Of a stretch of 64,000 nucleotides of DNA, positions 8,573-18,143 are shown in pieces. The DNA lies in the NCBI GenBank assembly GCA_023228705.1, contig JALOAS010000002.1, forward strand, positions 20,809 to 84,808, read 5' to 3'. Source of the stretch: Ottowia sp. GTDB taxonomy: Bacteria > Pseudomonadota > Gammaproteobacteria > Burkholderiales > Burkholderiaceae_C. Numbering within the stretch: position 1 is the first letter of the stretch; each line of letters starts with the position of its first letter. The notes beneath the pieces were generated by a model that made no database searches, was not told where the DNA came from, and saw only the letters and a program-made list of their open reading frames with translations. A program made the translations under genes and the position numbers.

Positions 8573-9130
8573 ATGCATCGTTGCATCATGCGAGCAAGCC
8601 GGCGTGCCGGCGCAGCCTTGTTGCTTGGCGCCTGCGCGGCTGCGGCCCAGGCGGCACCCGCCGGGTTTGACCTGTCGCTGCTTGCCGCCCGCGCCACGAC
8701 CGACGACGTCAGCAAGGCGGGCCTGGTCGCGGGCTGGACGCATCCCGATCCGCTGTGGCAGGGCAGCCGCTGGCAGCTGGCGCTGCGCCACGAGGTCGAG
8801 CTGTCGTTCTGGCACGTGCCGCGCGCGCGCGACCTGATTGAATTTGGCTACTCGCCCGTGCTGCGGCTGGAGCGGCCAGCTGCGGGCGGCGCGCTGTTTT
8901 TCCTTGAAGCGTCCATAGGCGTTCGCGCGCTTTCGCACACGCGTGTGTCGGATCGCCGTGACCTGAGCAGCTCGTTCCAGTTTGCAGACATCCTGGGCGC
9001 AGGCTGGCAGTGGGGCCCGCACGGCCGCTCGACGCTGGGCGCCCGGATCCAGCACATCTCCAACGCCGGGCTCAAGAAGCCCAATCCGGGCATCAATTTC
9101 GGTCAGGTCTACTACCGTTACCGTTTCTGA
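8573..9130 (+). CDS. pagL: Acyloxyacyl hydrolase / lipid A 3-O-deacylase (PagL-like)
   Basis: A 185-residue outer-membrane beta-barrel lipase with an N-terminal signal peptide ending near AQA-AP (residues ~26-28). The C-terminus YYRYRF ends in Phe, as expected for BAM-assembled proteins. The active-site strand carries His161 and Ser163 in the family motif HISNAGLKKPN. PagL removes the 3-position acyl chain of lipid A. In Pseudomonas PagL the triad Glu lies 14 residues after the His; here that position is Asn175, so the charge relay may differ. The start could also be the ATG at 8588. Confidence 0.85.
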   Translation: MHRCIMRASRRAGAALLLGACAAAAQAAPAGFDLSLLAARATTDDVSKAGLVAGWTHPDPLWQGSRWQLALRHEVELSFWHVPRARDLIEFGYSPVLRLERPAAGGALFFLEASIGVRALSHTRVSDRRDLSSSFQFADILGAGWQWGPHGRSTLGARIQHISNAGLKKPNPGINFGQVYYRYRF

Positions 9131-9199
9131 GCCCAGAGGCGCCCGTGGCTGCCGCGGCGCGCCGCGTCCGGCCAGACGGCCCGCGGCTGGCCTGACAGC

Positions 9200-10276
9200 T
9201 CACTGAGCCCCCAGCGCCGCGACCACCGCGTCGCCCATGGCCTGCGTGCCGACCCGGGTCGTGCCTTCGCTGAAGATGTCGGCCGTGCGCAGGCCGCTGG
9301 CCAGCACCAGATCGACTGCGGACTCTATGCGCGCGGCTGCCTCGGGCTGCTGCAGCGAGTGGCGCAGCATCAGCGCTGCGCTGAGGATGGTGGCCAGCGG
9401 GTTGGCGACATCCTGCCCCGCGATGTCGGGTGCGCTGCCGTGCACCGGCTCGTACAGACCCTGTTTCTTCTCGTTCAGGCTGGCCGAGGGCAGCATGCCG
9501 ATGGAGCCGGTGAGCATGGCGGCCTCGTCGCTGAGGATGTCGCCAAACAGGTTGCCCGTGACGATGACGTCAAACGCCTTGGGCTTGCGCACCAGCTGCA
9601 TCGCCGCGTTGTCCACGTACATGTGCTCCAGTTCCACGTCGGGGTAGGACTTGTGCACGTCGATCACGGTGTCCCGCCAGAACTGCGAGGTCTCCAGCAC
9701 GTTGGCCTTGTCGACGTTGGTGAGCTTACCGCCGCGCAGCCGGGCGGCTTCGAACGCCATGCGCGCAATGCGCTCGATTTCGGGGCGCGCGTAGCGCATG
9801 GTGTCAAACGCTTCGGGCGCGCCGGGGAAACGGCCGTCCGTGGCGGTGCGCCGGCCGCGTGGTTCGCCAAAATAGATGCCACCGGTCAGCTCGCGCACGA
9901 TCAGCAGGTCCAGGCCGGAGACGAGTTCCGGCCTGAGGCTGGACGCGTTCTTGAGCTCGTCGTGGCAAATGGCCGGACGCAGGTTGGCAAACAGGCGCAA
10001 CTGGCGGCGCAGGCCCAGGATGGCCTGCTCGGGCCGCAGCGCGCGATCCAGCTGGTCGTACTTCCAGTCACCGACGGCGCCAAACAGGATGGCGTCGGAG
10101 CGGCGGGCCAGGTTGAGCGTGGATTCGGGCAGCGGGTCTCCGGTTTCCTGGTACGCCGCACCGCCCACCGGCGCCTGCTCGACCTGCAGGTTGAGATCCA
10201 GTGCCTTGAGCACCTTGACCGCTTCCGTGGTGATTTCCGGGCCAATGCCATCGCCCGGCAAGACTGCGATTTTCAT
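9200..10276 (-). CDS. leuB: 3-isopropylmalate dehydrogenase
   Basis: A 358-residue NAD-dependent enzyme that oxidises and decarboxylates 3-isopropylmalate, the third step of leucine synthesis. It starts [16 protein letters not shown] and contains [14 protein letters not shown] and the metal-binding DxxSDEAAML-like segment ([23 protein letters not shown]). [15 protein letters not shown] and [11 protein letters not shown] near the C-terminus form the cofactor site. Length is normal. It lies 376 bases downstream of leuD on the same strand; that gap contains a hairpin and a mosaic repeat, so co-transcription with leuCD is uncertain. Confidence 0.97.
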   Translation of the reverse strand: MKIAVLPGDGIGPEITTEAVKVLKALDLNLQVEQAPVGGAAYQETGDPLPESTLNLARRSDAILFGAVGDWKYDQLDRALRPEQAILGLRRQLRLFANLRPAICHDELKNASSLRPELVSGLDLLIVRELTGGIYFGEPRGRRTATDGRFPGAPEAFDTMRYARPEIERIARMAFEAARLRGGKLTNVDKANVLETSQFWRDTVIDVHKSYPDVELEHMYVDNAAMQLVRKPKAFDVIVTGNLFGDILSDEAAMLTGSIGMLPSASLNEKKQGLYEPVHGSAPDIAGQDVANPLATILSAALMLRHSLQQPEAAARIESAVDLVLASGLRTADIFSEGTTRVGTQAMGDAVVAALGAQ

Positions 10277-10340
10277 GGGGATGTAGGAAAGGGGGTTGGG
10301 AAAATGCAGGTCGGCGGGATGGGGATGCGCCATGTCCGGA

Positions 10341-10493
10341 CCTGATTGGCAAGCATCGTCAGCTCAGCGGATGACAGATGACCTCGGCCCATGAAGGTTT
10401 GGCGTCAGGCGTTGAGCGTTGAGCGTGGCAGGCATACGCTGGACGCAACTCGCTCAACCTCTTCATCAAGGCGCCAGCGAGGTCATCCGTCAT
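10341..10493 (+). repeat. Mosaic intergenic repeat, copy B
   Basis: It lies between leuD and leuB. A conserved lead sequence (TTGGCAAGCATCGTCAGCTC, 10346-10365) precedes the 16-base end ATGACAGATGACCTCG at 10371-10386. The other end, CGAGGTCATCCGTCAT, is at 10478-10493 and differs at one base from a perfect inverted match. Between them are degenerate 7-base units: TTGAGCG twice in a row, then CGCTGGA-like units. This short copy lacks the large hairpin blocks of copies A and I. From 10494 to 10613 I see nothing else. Confidence 0.8.
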
Positions 10494-10613
10494 GCGTGTG
10501 GTGTTGCTGAGCATGGTTTCTAATCGGGTGTCTGGATGACGTGCCAAGCACCTGCGGCTTGCGCCGTCATCTTCATGCGGCCATTGCTGCTGATGGGTAT
10601 TGCGACCGTGTTG

Positions 10614-10654
10614 GAGGCCGCGGTCCAGGACCTGCGGCCGGTGGCCGCGGCCTC
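10614..10654 (-). terminator. Strong hairpin at the end of leuD (possible processing or termination site)
   Basis: GAGGCCGCGG (10614-10623) and CCGCGGCCTC (10645-10654) form a perfect 10-base-pair, all-GC-rich stem that reaches into the leuD stop codon. There is no U run after it, so it is not a classical intrinsic terminator. It could be an mRNA 3'-stabilising structure or a pause site between leuD and leuB. Confidence 0.45.
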
Positions 10655-11318
10655 AATGGCCTGATGCCTGCTGGCTCCAGGTGCGCGCCAGCCACGGCTT
10701 GGCTTGCAGGCGCCTGGCCTCGAACGCGCGGATGGCGTCGCTGTGCTGCAGCGTCAGGCCGATGTCGTCCAGGCCGCCCAGCAGGCAGTGCTTGCGAAAG
10801 GCTTCCACCTCGAAGCGGAGCTCGCTTCCGTCCGGCCGGGTGATGCACTGCTGCGCCAGGTCTATGGTCAGCGCGTAACCCTCGGTGCGCGCCACCGCGT
10901 CAAACAGCTCGTCAACCACGGCTTCCGGCAGGACGATGGGCAGCAGCCCGTTCTTGAAGCAGTTGTTGAAGAAGATATCGGCAAAGCTGGGGCCGATCAG
11001 CGCATGGAAGCCGTACTGTTGCAGGGCCCAGGGCGCGTGCTCGCGGCTTGAGCCGCAGCCGAAGTTCTCGCGCGTGAGCAGGATGGACGCATCCTTGTAG
11101 CGGGGCTGGTTGAGAACGAAATCCGGGTTGGGCTGGCGCGTGGCCGGGTCCATGCCGGGTTCGCCATGGTCCAGGTAGCGCCACTCGTCAAACAGGTTGG
11201 GGCCGAACCCGGTCCGCTTGATGGACTTGAGGAACTGCTTGGGAATGATGGCGTCGGTGTCGACGTTTTCGCGATCCAGCGGCGCCACGATGCCGTGGTG
11301 CACGGTAAATTTTTTCAT
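10653..11318 (-). CDS. leuD: 3-isopropylmalate dehydratase small subunit
   Basis: A 221-residue swivelling-domain subunit that pairs with LeuC to isomerise 2- to 3-isopropylmalate. Motifs include [20 protein letters not shown] near the N-terminus and the substrate-binding [15 protein letters not shown]. Length is usual for the LeuD of proteobacteria. It is followed by a hairpin and then leuB. Seventeen bases separate its start from the stop of the small entericidin-like gene upstream. Confidence 0.97.
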   Translation of the reverse strand: MKKFTVHHGIVAPLDRENVDTDAIIPKQFLKSIKRTGFGPNLFDEWRYLDHGEPGMDPATRQPNPDFVLNQPRYKDASILLTRENFGCGSSREHAPWALQQYGFHALIGPSFADIFFNNCFKNGLLPIVLPEAVVDELFDAVARTEGYALTIDLAQQCITRPDGSELRFEVEAFRKHCLLGGLDDIGLTLQHSDAIRAFEARRLQAKPWLARTWSQQASGH

Positions 11319-11334
11319 TTCACGGGTCCCGGCC

Positions 11335-11466
11335 TCATTTGTCAGCGGCGCGTTCTATGGCCGCGCCGCCGCGTTGTATGTCCTGGCCCGCTCCCTTGAC
11401 GGTGTTGCAGGCCGCGAGAAAGCCGCTCAGCACGAGTGCGAGCAGGGCAAACGCGGTTTGTCGCAT
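11335..11466 (-). CDS. Entericidin A/B-family small lipoprotein
   Basis: A 43-residue protein found by translating the leuC-leuD gap. It begins [15 protein letters not shown], has a signal peptide with the lipobox LAAC (Cys20), and ends in the short amphipathic tail typical of EcnA/EcnB ([11 protein letters not shown] then AAIERAADK). Entericidins are small membrane lipoproteins that act as a toxin/antitoxin pair in enterics; the role of single copies in Burkholderiales is unknown. The same position between leuC and leuD is conserved in that group. Only 11 bases separate it from leuC. Confidence 0.85.
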   Translation of the reverse strand: MRQTAFALLALVLSGFLAACNTVKGAGQDIQRGGAAIERAADK

Positions 11467-11477
11467 GGCACTTTCCT

Positions 11478-12932
11478 TCAGTCAAATTGACGGATATCAA
11501 CGAAATGGCCGTGCACGGCGGCGGCCACGGCCATGGCCGGGCTCATCAGGTGCGTGCGCCCGCCCGTGCCCTGGCGGCCTTCGAAGTTGCGGTTGCTCGT
11601 GGACGCGCAGCGCTCGCCCGGCTCCAGCCGGTCGGCGTTCATGGCCAGGCACATGCTGCAGCCGGGCTCGCGCCATTCAAAGCCCGCGTCCAGGAAGACC
11701 TGGTGCAGCCCCTCGGATTCGGCCTGCCGCTTGACCAGCCCCGAGCCGGGTACCACCATGGCCAGCTTGACGTTGTCGGCCACCTTGCGCCCCATCTTCT
11801 GCAGCAGTGCCGCGGCCGCCCGCATATCCTCGATGCGGCTGTTGGTGCAACTGCCAAAAAAGACCTTGTCTATGGCGATGTCGGTCATGGCCGTGCCCGG
11901 CTTGAGGCCCATGTACTTGAGCGCACGCTCCATGGCAGCGCGCCGGCTGGCGTTGGCTTCCTGCGCAGGGTCCGGCACGCGGCCGTTGATGCCGGTCACC
12001 ATCTCGGGGTTGGTGCCCCAGGTCACCTGCGGAATGATGTCGCGGGCGTTGAGGCGCACCACCGCGTCGAAGTGCGCGCCTTCGTCCGAGCGCAGCGTAC
12101 GCCAGTGGGCCACGGCCTGGTCCCATTCGGGCCCGCCCACGAATTCACCGGTCCTGGGGTCGGTGCCCGGCGCCATGCGGCGGCCCTTGAGGTATTCAAT
12201 GGTCTTGTCGTCCACGGCGATGAGCCCGGCGCGCGCGCCGGCCTCGATGGACATGTTGCACACCGTCATGCGGCCTTCCATGCTCAGGCTGCGGATGGCC
12301 TCGCCAGCGTACTCTATGGTGTGGCCGGTGCCGCCAGCGGTGCCGATCTTGCCGATGATGGACAGCACCACGTCCTTGGCCGTGATGCCGGTGGGCAGCG
12401 TGCCGTCCACCTGCACCCGCATGTTTCGGGCCTTCTTGGTCAGCAGGGTCTGCGTTGCCAGCACGTGCTCGACCTCGCTGGTGCCTATGCCGTGCGCCAG
12501 CGCGGCAAACGCGCCGTGCGTGCTGGTGTGGCTGTCGCCGCAGACAATGGTCATGCCCGGCAGCGTCGCGCCGTTTTCCGGCCCGATGACGTGCACGATG
12601 CCCTGGCGCTTGTTCAGGAACGGGAAAAACGCCGCCGCGCCGGTGCGCTCGATGTTGGTGTCCAGCGTGGTGATCTGCTCCTTGCTGATCGGGTCCTCGA
12701 TGCCGTCGTAGCCGCGTTCCCAGCCGGTGGTCGGCGTGTTGTGGTCGGCCGTGGCCACGATGCTGCTCGTACGCCAGACGGGGCGCCCGGCCTGTCGCAG
12801 CCCCTCGTACGCCTGCGGGCTCGTCACCTCGTGCACCAGGTGACGGTCTATGTAGACAATGGCCGTGCCATCGTCTTCCGTGTGGACGACGTGGTCATCC
12901 CAGATCTTGTCGTAGAGCGTGCGTGCAGTCAT
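11478..12932 (-). CDS. leuC: 3-isopropylmalate dehydratase large subunit
   Basis: A 484-residue aconitase-family subunit carrying the [4Fe-4S] cluster. The cluster ligands are visible as [12 protein letters not shown] and the CxxC in [10 protein letters not shown]; the [26 protein letters not shown] stretch is a further hallmark. Together with LeuD it isomerises 2-isopropylmalate. The ATG at 12932 gives [16 protein letters not shown], the usual start. It heads the leuC-entericidin-leuD set and lies 89 bases after the pilU-like gene on the same strand. leuA is about 37 kb away under separate control. Confidence 0.97.
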   Translation of the reverse strand: MTARTLYDKIWDDHVVHTEDDGTAIVYIDRHLVHEVTSPQAYEGLRQAGRPVWRTSSIVATADHNTPTTGWERGYDGIEDPISKEQITTLDTNIERTGAAAFFPFLNKRQGIVHVIGPENGATLPGMTIVCGDSHTSTHGAFAALAHGIGTSEVEHVLATQTLLTKKARNMRVQVDGTLPTGITAKDVVLSIIGKIGTAGGTGHTIEYAGEAIRSLSMEGRMTVCNMSIEAGARAGLIAVDDKTIEYLKGRRMAPGTDPRTGEFVGGPEWDQAVAHWRTLRSDEGAHFDAVVRLNARDIIPQVTWGTNPEMVTGINGRVPDPAQEANASRRAAMERALKYMGLKPGTAMTDIAIDKVFFGSCTNSRIEDMRAAAALLQKMGRKVADNVKLAMVVPGSGLVKRQAESEGLHQVFLDAGFEWREPGCSMCLAMNADRLEPGERCASTSNRNFEGRQGTGGRTHLMSPAMAVAAAVHGHFVDIRQFD

Positions 12933-13021
12933 GTTGCTGTAAAAACCTTGGCCAGAACCCGTGATTTTAGGCCCAGTTGCAGGTTGCTTGACCATCGGGG
13001 TCATTTGCAGACCGGCGCGTG

Positions 13022-14290
13022 TCAGCTCGCGTAGGGACCCGCGTCACCGATCCGCGAGTCCTGGAAGCTGCCCGGCACGGAAGGCGCAAAGCCGCTGCTG
13101 CGCGACTTGCTGAAGTTGCTGCTGGCGTATTCGCTGGCCTGCACGTCAAGCGTCAGGTCGGCAAAGGTGGGCTCGCTGCTGGCTTCCTGCTCGACCTGCC
13201 TGGTATCGGTCTTTTGGGGCTCGGTGTTTTGCAGCCGCCACATGAGGTTGGTGGGCGAGTCGGCAAACGCCATGCCAGCTTCGCGGCTGATTTGCTGCGT
13301 GTGGATCAGCCGCGCCAGGTCCTGCTCGAACGTCTGCGAGCCCTCGGCCATGGCTTTTTCCATGGCGTCGCGGACGCCGGAGAAGTCGCTTTTTTCTATC
13401 AGCTCGGAAATCAGCTTGGTGTTGAGCAGCACTTCCGCGGCCGGCAGCCGCTTGCCGTCCACGCCCGGGATGAGCCGCTGCGAGATGATGGCCTTGAGCG
13501 CGGCCGCCATGTCGCCCAGCAGCGCCGCGCGGGTCTCCAGCGGGTAGAAGCTCAGGATGCGGTTGAGCGCGTGGTAGCTGTTGTTGGCGTGCAGCGTGGC
13601 CAGGCACAAATGCCCGGTCTGGGCGTACATGATCGCAGCGGCCATGGTCTCACGGTCGCGGATCTCGCCGATCATGATCACGTCGGGCGCCTGTCGCAAG
13701 CCGTTCTTCAGGCCGATCTCCAGGCTTTCCGTGTCCGAGCCGACCTGGCGCTGGTTGATGATGGACTTCTTGTTGGAAAAGCGGAATTCAATGGGATCTT
13801 CCATGGTCAGGATGTGGCCCCCGACCCGTTCATTGCGATAGTCGATCAGCGACGCCAGCGTCGTTGACTTTCCGGTACCCGTGGCGCCAACCATGAGGAT
13901 GAGGCCGCGCTTTTCCATGATCAGGTTCTCCAGGATGCGGGGCAGCTTGAGCGTGGATATCCTGGGAATGGCAAAGCTGATGTAGCGGATCACGACGGCG
14001 TAGCTGCCGCGCTGGCGCATGCCCGAGATGCGGAAGCTGCCCAGCCCCTGCAGCGCAACGGCCACGTTCAGCTCGCCCCTGGACTGCAGTTCCTCCAGTT
14101 GTGCCGGCGTGACGATCTCGCTCAGCAGCCGCAACGGGCCATCGGAGGGCAGCAGCTGGTTGTTGACCGGGACACAATGCCCCTCGATGCGCACCGTGAC
14201 CGGCGAGCCGGGCGACAGGTACACGTCGGATGCATTCTTGTCCGCCATCAGTTGCAAGACGCGCTTCATGGGGGACTGCTCGGTGGACAT
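13022..14290 (-). CDS. pilU: PilT/PilU-family type IV pilus ATPase
   Basis: A 422-residue hexameric ATPase of the pilus retraction group. Walker A is [10 protein letters not shown]; the Asp box (LTMEDPIEF), Walker B-like GEIRDRETM and the His box ([13 protein letters not shown]) follow in order. The longer C-terminal tail and overall length fit PilU better than PilT (~345 residues). It supports pilus retraction or twitching together with PilT, which is not in the window. An AGGAG sequence lies just upstream of the ATG at 14290. It is divergent from smc across a 294-base gap. Confidence 0.88.
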   Translation of the reverse strand: MSTEQSPMKRVLQLMADKNASDVYLSPGSPVTVRIEGHCVPVNNQLLPSDGPLRLLSEIVTPAQLEELQSRGELNVAVALQGLGSFRISGMRQRGSYAVVIRYISFAIPRISTLKLPRILENLIMEKRGLILMVGATGTGKSTTLASLIDYRNERVGGHILTMEDPIEFRFSNKKSIINQRQVGSDTESLEIGLKNGLRQAPDVIMIGEIRDRETMAAAIMYAQTGHLCLATLHANNSYHALNRILSFYPLETRAALLGDMAAALKAIISQRLIPGVDGKRLPAAEVLLNTKLISELIEKSDFSGVRDAMEKAMAEGSQTFEQDLARLIHTQQISREAGMAFADSPTNLMWRLQNTEPQKTDTRQVEQEASSEPTFADLTLDVQASEYASSNFSKSRSSGFAPSVPGSFQDSRIGDAGPYAS

Positions 14291-14584
14291 CGCCGTTCTC
14301 CTTGTTCGATCGGTGGCCGCGGCTGGCCGCCGCTATTGTCACGGATTTTTTACAAGCCGCAACATGCGCATGAATGGTCCGGAGCGCGCCGGGTTCAAAT
14401 TCGTCGCGCCAACCGGGGTCATGCTCCCGTACTGCGGCTATTATTACGCGTTGTGCCTGCAGGCGCGGGCGCTGCCCGCTGGCCCGCGACCGGCCTGCAT
14501 GCTCCCGCAGCCAGACGCGCCGGCCGGCTGCGCCCGGCAGCGGCTGCCGCAGACCGCCCGTTCCCGTCCCCGTCCCAGACCATC

Positions 14585-17500
14585 GTGCGCCTCAACTCAG
14601 TCAAGCTTTCCGGTTTCAAGTCGTTTGCAGACGCGGTGACGCTGGAGCTGCCGGGGCAGCTCGTTGGCGTGGTCGGCCCCAATGGCTGCGGCAAGTCCAA
14701 CATCATGGACGCGGTGCGCTGGGTGCTGGGCGAGTCCAAGGCCAGCCAGCTGCGCGGCGAGTCCATGCAGGACGTCATTTTCAACGGCACCAGCCAGCGC
14801 AAGCCGGCGTCGCGCACGCTGGTCGAGCTGCACTTTGACAACAGCGACCAGCGCGCCGGCGGCGCCTTTGGCCGCTTTGCAGAAATTGCCGTGCGCCGCG
14901 TGCTCACCCGCGACGGCGCGTCCACGTACTGGATCAATGGCCAGCGCGTGCGCCGGCGCGACGTGCACGACGTCTTCCTGGGTACGGGCCTGGGCCCGCG
15001 GGCGTACGCCATCATCGGCCAGGGGACCATAGGCCGGATCATCGAGTCGCGCCCCGAGGAGCTGCGCCTGTTCCTGGAGGAGGCGGCCGGCGTCAGCAAG
15101 TACAAGGAGCGTCGCCGCGAGACGCAGAACAGGCTCAGCGACACGCGCGAGAACCTGAGCCGTGTCGAGGACATCGGGCGCGAGCTGCAGGACAGCCTGG
15201 CCCGGCTGGAGCGCCAGGCAGGCGTGGCAGACACATACCGCAAGCTGCAGCAGGCCGTGGCGCAGGCACAGGACCGGCTCTGGTTCTCGCGCCGCGCGCA
15301 GGCTGCCACGGAGCGTGCGCAGCTGCAGGCGCAGCTGGACGAGACCGAGCTGCAACTGCAAGATGTGGTTGCCCAACTGCGCGAGCAGGAGGCCGCGCTG
15401 GCCGCCATGCGCCAGGCGCACCATGACGCGGGCGACGCCGTGAGCCAGACGCAGTCGCGCCTGTACGAGGCCAGCGCCGAAGTGGGCCAGCTGCAAGCGC
15501 AGATCCGCCATGTGGCCGAGGGGCGCCAGCGCGTGCAGGAGCAGCTGACGCAACTGCAGCAGCAGCAGGACGCATGGCGCCAGCGCCGGCGCACGGCCGA
15601 GGCGGGACAGCAGGACCTGCGGCGACGCCAGCAGGCGCTTGAAGAAGAGCAGCAGGCGCACGCGCTGCGCCTGGCAGAGGGCGCGGAGCGGCTGGCCGAA
15701 GCGGAGCAAGCGCTGGAGCGGGCCCGCGCCGCGGCCCGGCAGGCGCAGGCCGAGGCGGCACGATACGCGCAGCAGCGGCAGGTCAAGGCAGCCGGGCAAC
15801 GCGCCTTGGCCGAGCAGCTGCAGCAGCTGCAGGCGCGCCGCGAACGCGTCCAGGCCGCGCAGGCGCAACTGCCGGCGGCGGATGACGCACGCCTGCAAGC
15901 ATTGCACGCGCAATTGCAGGCGGCAACCGAGGAAGAATCCGGTGCCCGACGCGAGCTGCAGCGGTTGCAGGCGCAGGTGCAGGAGCTGGAGCAGGCCCGC
16001 GCCGGCGTGCAGCAGGCCGCGCAGCGGGAGTCGGTCCGGCGCACCGACCTGGCCGCCCGGTTGCAGGCGCTGCAGGAGCTGCAGCACAAGCTGCAGTCGC
16101 GCGAAGCGTTGGCGCCGTGGCGCCAGCGGCACGCGCTGGACCGGCAGCAGCCGCTGTGGAAGCAGCTGCGCGTGCAGCCAGGCTGGGAGCGGGCGCTGGA
16201 AGCCGCGCTGCGCGACCGGCTTGACGCGCTTCCGGCCAGCAGCGCGGCGCAGGTCCTGGCGCTGGCCGACGACCCGCCACCGGGCCGGCAGACGCTGTAC
16301 CTGCAAGCTGCACCGCAGCGCGACCCGGAGCCTGGTCCGCTGCCACGCCTGCTTGACAAGCTGGTGCTGCACGACGCGGCGCGGCATGCGCTGCTGGCCG
16401 ACTGGCTTGCCGGCTGCCACGTGGCGCCCGCGCTGGACGTGGCGCTGCAGCAGCGCAGCCGCCTGCAGGCCGGCGAGGTCATCTACACGCCCGCCGGCCA
16501 TGCGGTGCGTGCTGCCAGCATCAGCTTTCATGCCGACGACAGCGAGCAGGCCGGGCTGCTGGCCCGGGCCGCTGAAATCGCTGACGTGGACCGGCAGCTG
16601 CGCGCCCAGCAGCAGCTGCACGAGCAGGCGGTGCAGGAGCTGGAAGCGGTCGAGCATGCGGTGGCGGATTGCGCGCGCGAGCTGGGCCAGTGCCGGCGCC
16701 GCCACGATGCGTTGCGCAGCAGCGCGCATGGCCTGCAGGTCGAGCACCTGCGCTGTGCCCAGCAGATTCAGCAAGCCACGCAGCAGCGCGAGCAGATTGC
16801 AGCGGACCTGTCCGAGCTGGCATCTGCCGACGCGGACTTGCAGCAGCGTCAGGGCCGCGTGAAGCAGGAGCTGGATGCGCTGCAAGGCAGCGAGCAGGCG
16901 GCAAAAGAGTGTGCGCACCGCTGCGAACAGGCGGAAGACGAGGCGCGGCGCCAGGCGCAGGCCATGCGCGAGGCGCACGACGGTCAGCGCAGCCGGCGGC
17001 AGGAGCTGGACTTCCAGCAGCGCAGCCTGCAGGCTGAAGTGGCCGAACTGCAGCGCGTCCTGGCCACAGCGGCCGAGCAGGAATCCGGGCTGCAGGCCCG
17101 GCACGGGCAGGCGCAGGACGAGCTTGTCCGGCTGGGCGAGGCACCCGCAGAGGCCGGCCTGCAGCAGGCGCTGGCGCGCAAGGCGGACAGCGAGCAGGCG
17201 CTGGCCAGCGCGCGCAGCCGCTACGACGATGCGTCGGCCCGGCTGCGCCAGGCCGACGAGCAGCGGCTGGTGCTGCAGCAGCGCCAGGAGCCGCTGCGCG
17301 CCCGCCTCACCGAACTGCGCCTGCAGGAGCAGGCGGCGGCGCTGCACATGCAGGACGCCGAGCAGCGGCTGGCGGATGCTGGCGCGGACTGGCAGGCGCT
17401 GGCCGCAGCCATCGGCGACGCGCCGCCGCTGGACGCGGCCAGGCTGGAGGCCGACATCGCGCGCATGCAGCGCAAGATTGAGGGCCTGGGCGCCGTCAAC

Positions 17501-18106
17501 CTGGCCGCGCTGGACGAGCTGGAAGCGCAGCGCCAGCGCAAGGCGTTCCTGGACGCGCAGCTTGCGGACCTGACGCAGGCCATGCAGACGCTGGAAGCGG
17601 CGATCCGGAAAATAGACGCCGACACGCGCGAGCTGCTGGGCGCCACCTTTGACGCGGTCAACGTGCATTTCGGGCGCATGTTTCCCGAGCTGTTTGGCGG
17701 CGGCCACGCGCAACTGGTGATGACCGGCCAGGAGATCCTGGACGCCGGCGTCCAGGTCATGGCGCAGCCGCCGGGCAAGAAAAACCAGACCATCCACCTT
17801 CTGTCCGGCGGCGAAAAGGCGCTCACCGCGATTGCCCTGGTGTTTGCCATCTTCCAGCTCAACCCGGCGCCGTTTTGCCTGCTTGACGAAGTCGACGCGC
17901 CGCTGGACGACGCCAACACCGTGCGCTTTGCGCAGCTGGTACGCAAGATGAGCGAACAGGGGACCCAGTTCCTGTTCATCAGCCACAACAAGATAGCCAT
18001 GGAAATGGCCGAGCAGCTGATTGGCGTCACCATGCAGGAGCAGGGCGTCTCGCGCGTGGTTGCCGTTGACATGCAGGGCGCCGTGCGCATGACCGAGGCC
18101 GCCTGA
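14585..18106 (+). CDS. smc: Chromosome segregation protein SMC
   Basis: A 1173-residue condensin ATPase. The N-terminal head carries Walker A GPNGCGKSN. Then come two long coiled-coil arms rich in Gln, Arg, Glu and Ala around a central hinge (~residues 510-640). The C-terminal head has signature LLSGGEKALTAIAL and Walker B CLLDEVDAPLDDANT. The GTG at 14585 was chosen because it gives MRLNSVKLSGFKSF, the conserved start; no strong Shine-Dalgarno sequence is visible. It works with ScpA, which is also encoded here. The arms are strongly Gln/Ala-biased, which also produces long meaningless antisense frames. Confidence 0.97.
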   Translation: MRLNSVKLSGFKSFADAVTLELPGQLVGVVGPNGCGKSNIMDAVRWVLGESKASQLRGESMQDVIFNGTSQRKPASRTLVELHFDNSDQRAGGAFGRFAEIAVRRVLTRDGASTYWINGQRVRRRDVHDVFLGTGLGPRAYAIIGQGTIGRIIESRPEELRLFLEEAAGVSKYKERRRETQNRLSDTRENLSRVEDIGRELQDSLARLERQAGVADTYRKLQQAVAQAQDRLWFSRRAQAATERAQLQAQLDETELQLQDVVAQLREQEAALAAMRQAHHDAGDAVSQTQSRLYEASAEVGQLQAQIRHVAEGRQRVQEQLTQLQQQQDAWRQRRRTAEAGQQDLRRRQQALEEEQQAHALRLAEGAERLAEAEQALERARAAARQAQAEAARYAQQRQVKAAGQRALAEQLQQLQARRERVQAAQAQLPAADDARLQALHAQLQAATEEESGARRELQRLQAQVQELEQARAGVQQAAQRESVRRTDLAARLQALQELQHKLQSREALAPWRQRHALDRQQPLWKQLRVQPGWERALEAALRDRLDALPASSAAQVLALADDPPPGRQTLYLQAAPQRDPEPGPLPRLLDKLVLHDAARHALLADWLAGCHVAPALDVALQQRSRLQAGEVIYTPAGHAVRAASISFHADDSEQAGLLARAAEIADVDRQLRAQQQLHEQAVQELEAVEHAVADCARELGQCRRRHDALRSSAHGLQVEHLRCAQQIQQATQQREQIAADLSELASADADLQQRQGRVKQELDALQGSEQAAKECAHRCEQAEDEARRQAQAMREAHDGQRSRRQELDFQQRSLQAEVAELQRVLATAAEQESGLQARHGQAQDELVRLGEAPAEAGLQQALARKADSEQALASARSRYDDASARLRQADEQRLVLQQRQEPLRARLTELRLQEQAAALHMQDAEQRLADAGADWQALAAAIGDAPPLDAARLEADIARMQRKIEGLGAVNLAALDELEAQRQRKAFLDAQLADLTQAMQTLEAAIRKIDADTRELLGATFDAVNVHFGRMFPELFGGGHAQLVMTGQEILDAGVQVMAQPPGKKNQTIHLLSGGEKALTAIALVFAIFQLNPAPFCLLDEVDAPLDDANTVRFAQLVRKMSEQGTQFLFISHNKIAMEMAEQLIGVTMQEQGVSRVVAVDMQGAVRMTEAA

Positions 18107-18143
18107 CCCGCCGCTGCAAATGCGCCCCTGAAGACGACCTGCC

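Noticed and set aside
14385..14415. tRNA-like T-loop sequence (GGTTCAAATTC)
   Set aside because: No acceptor stem, D-loop or anticodon arm can be folded around it.
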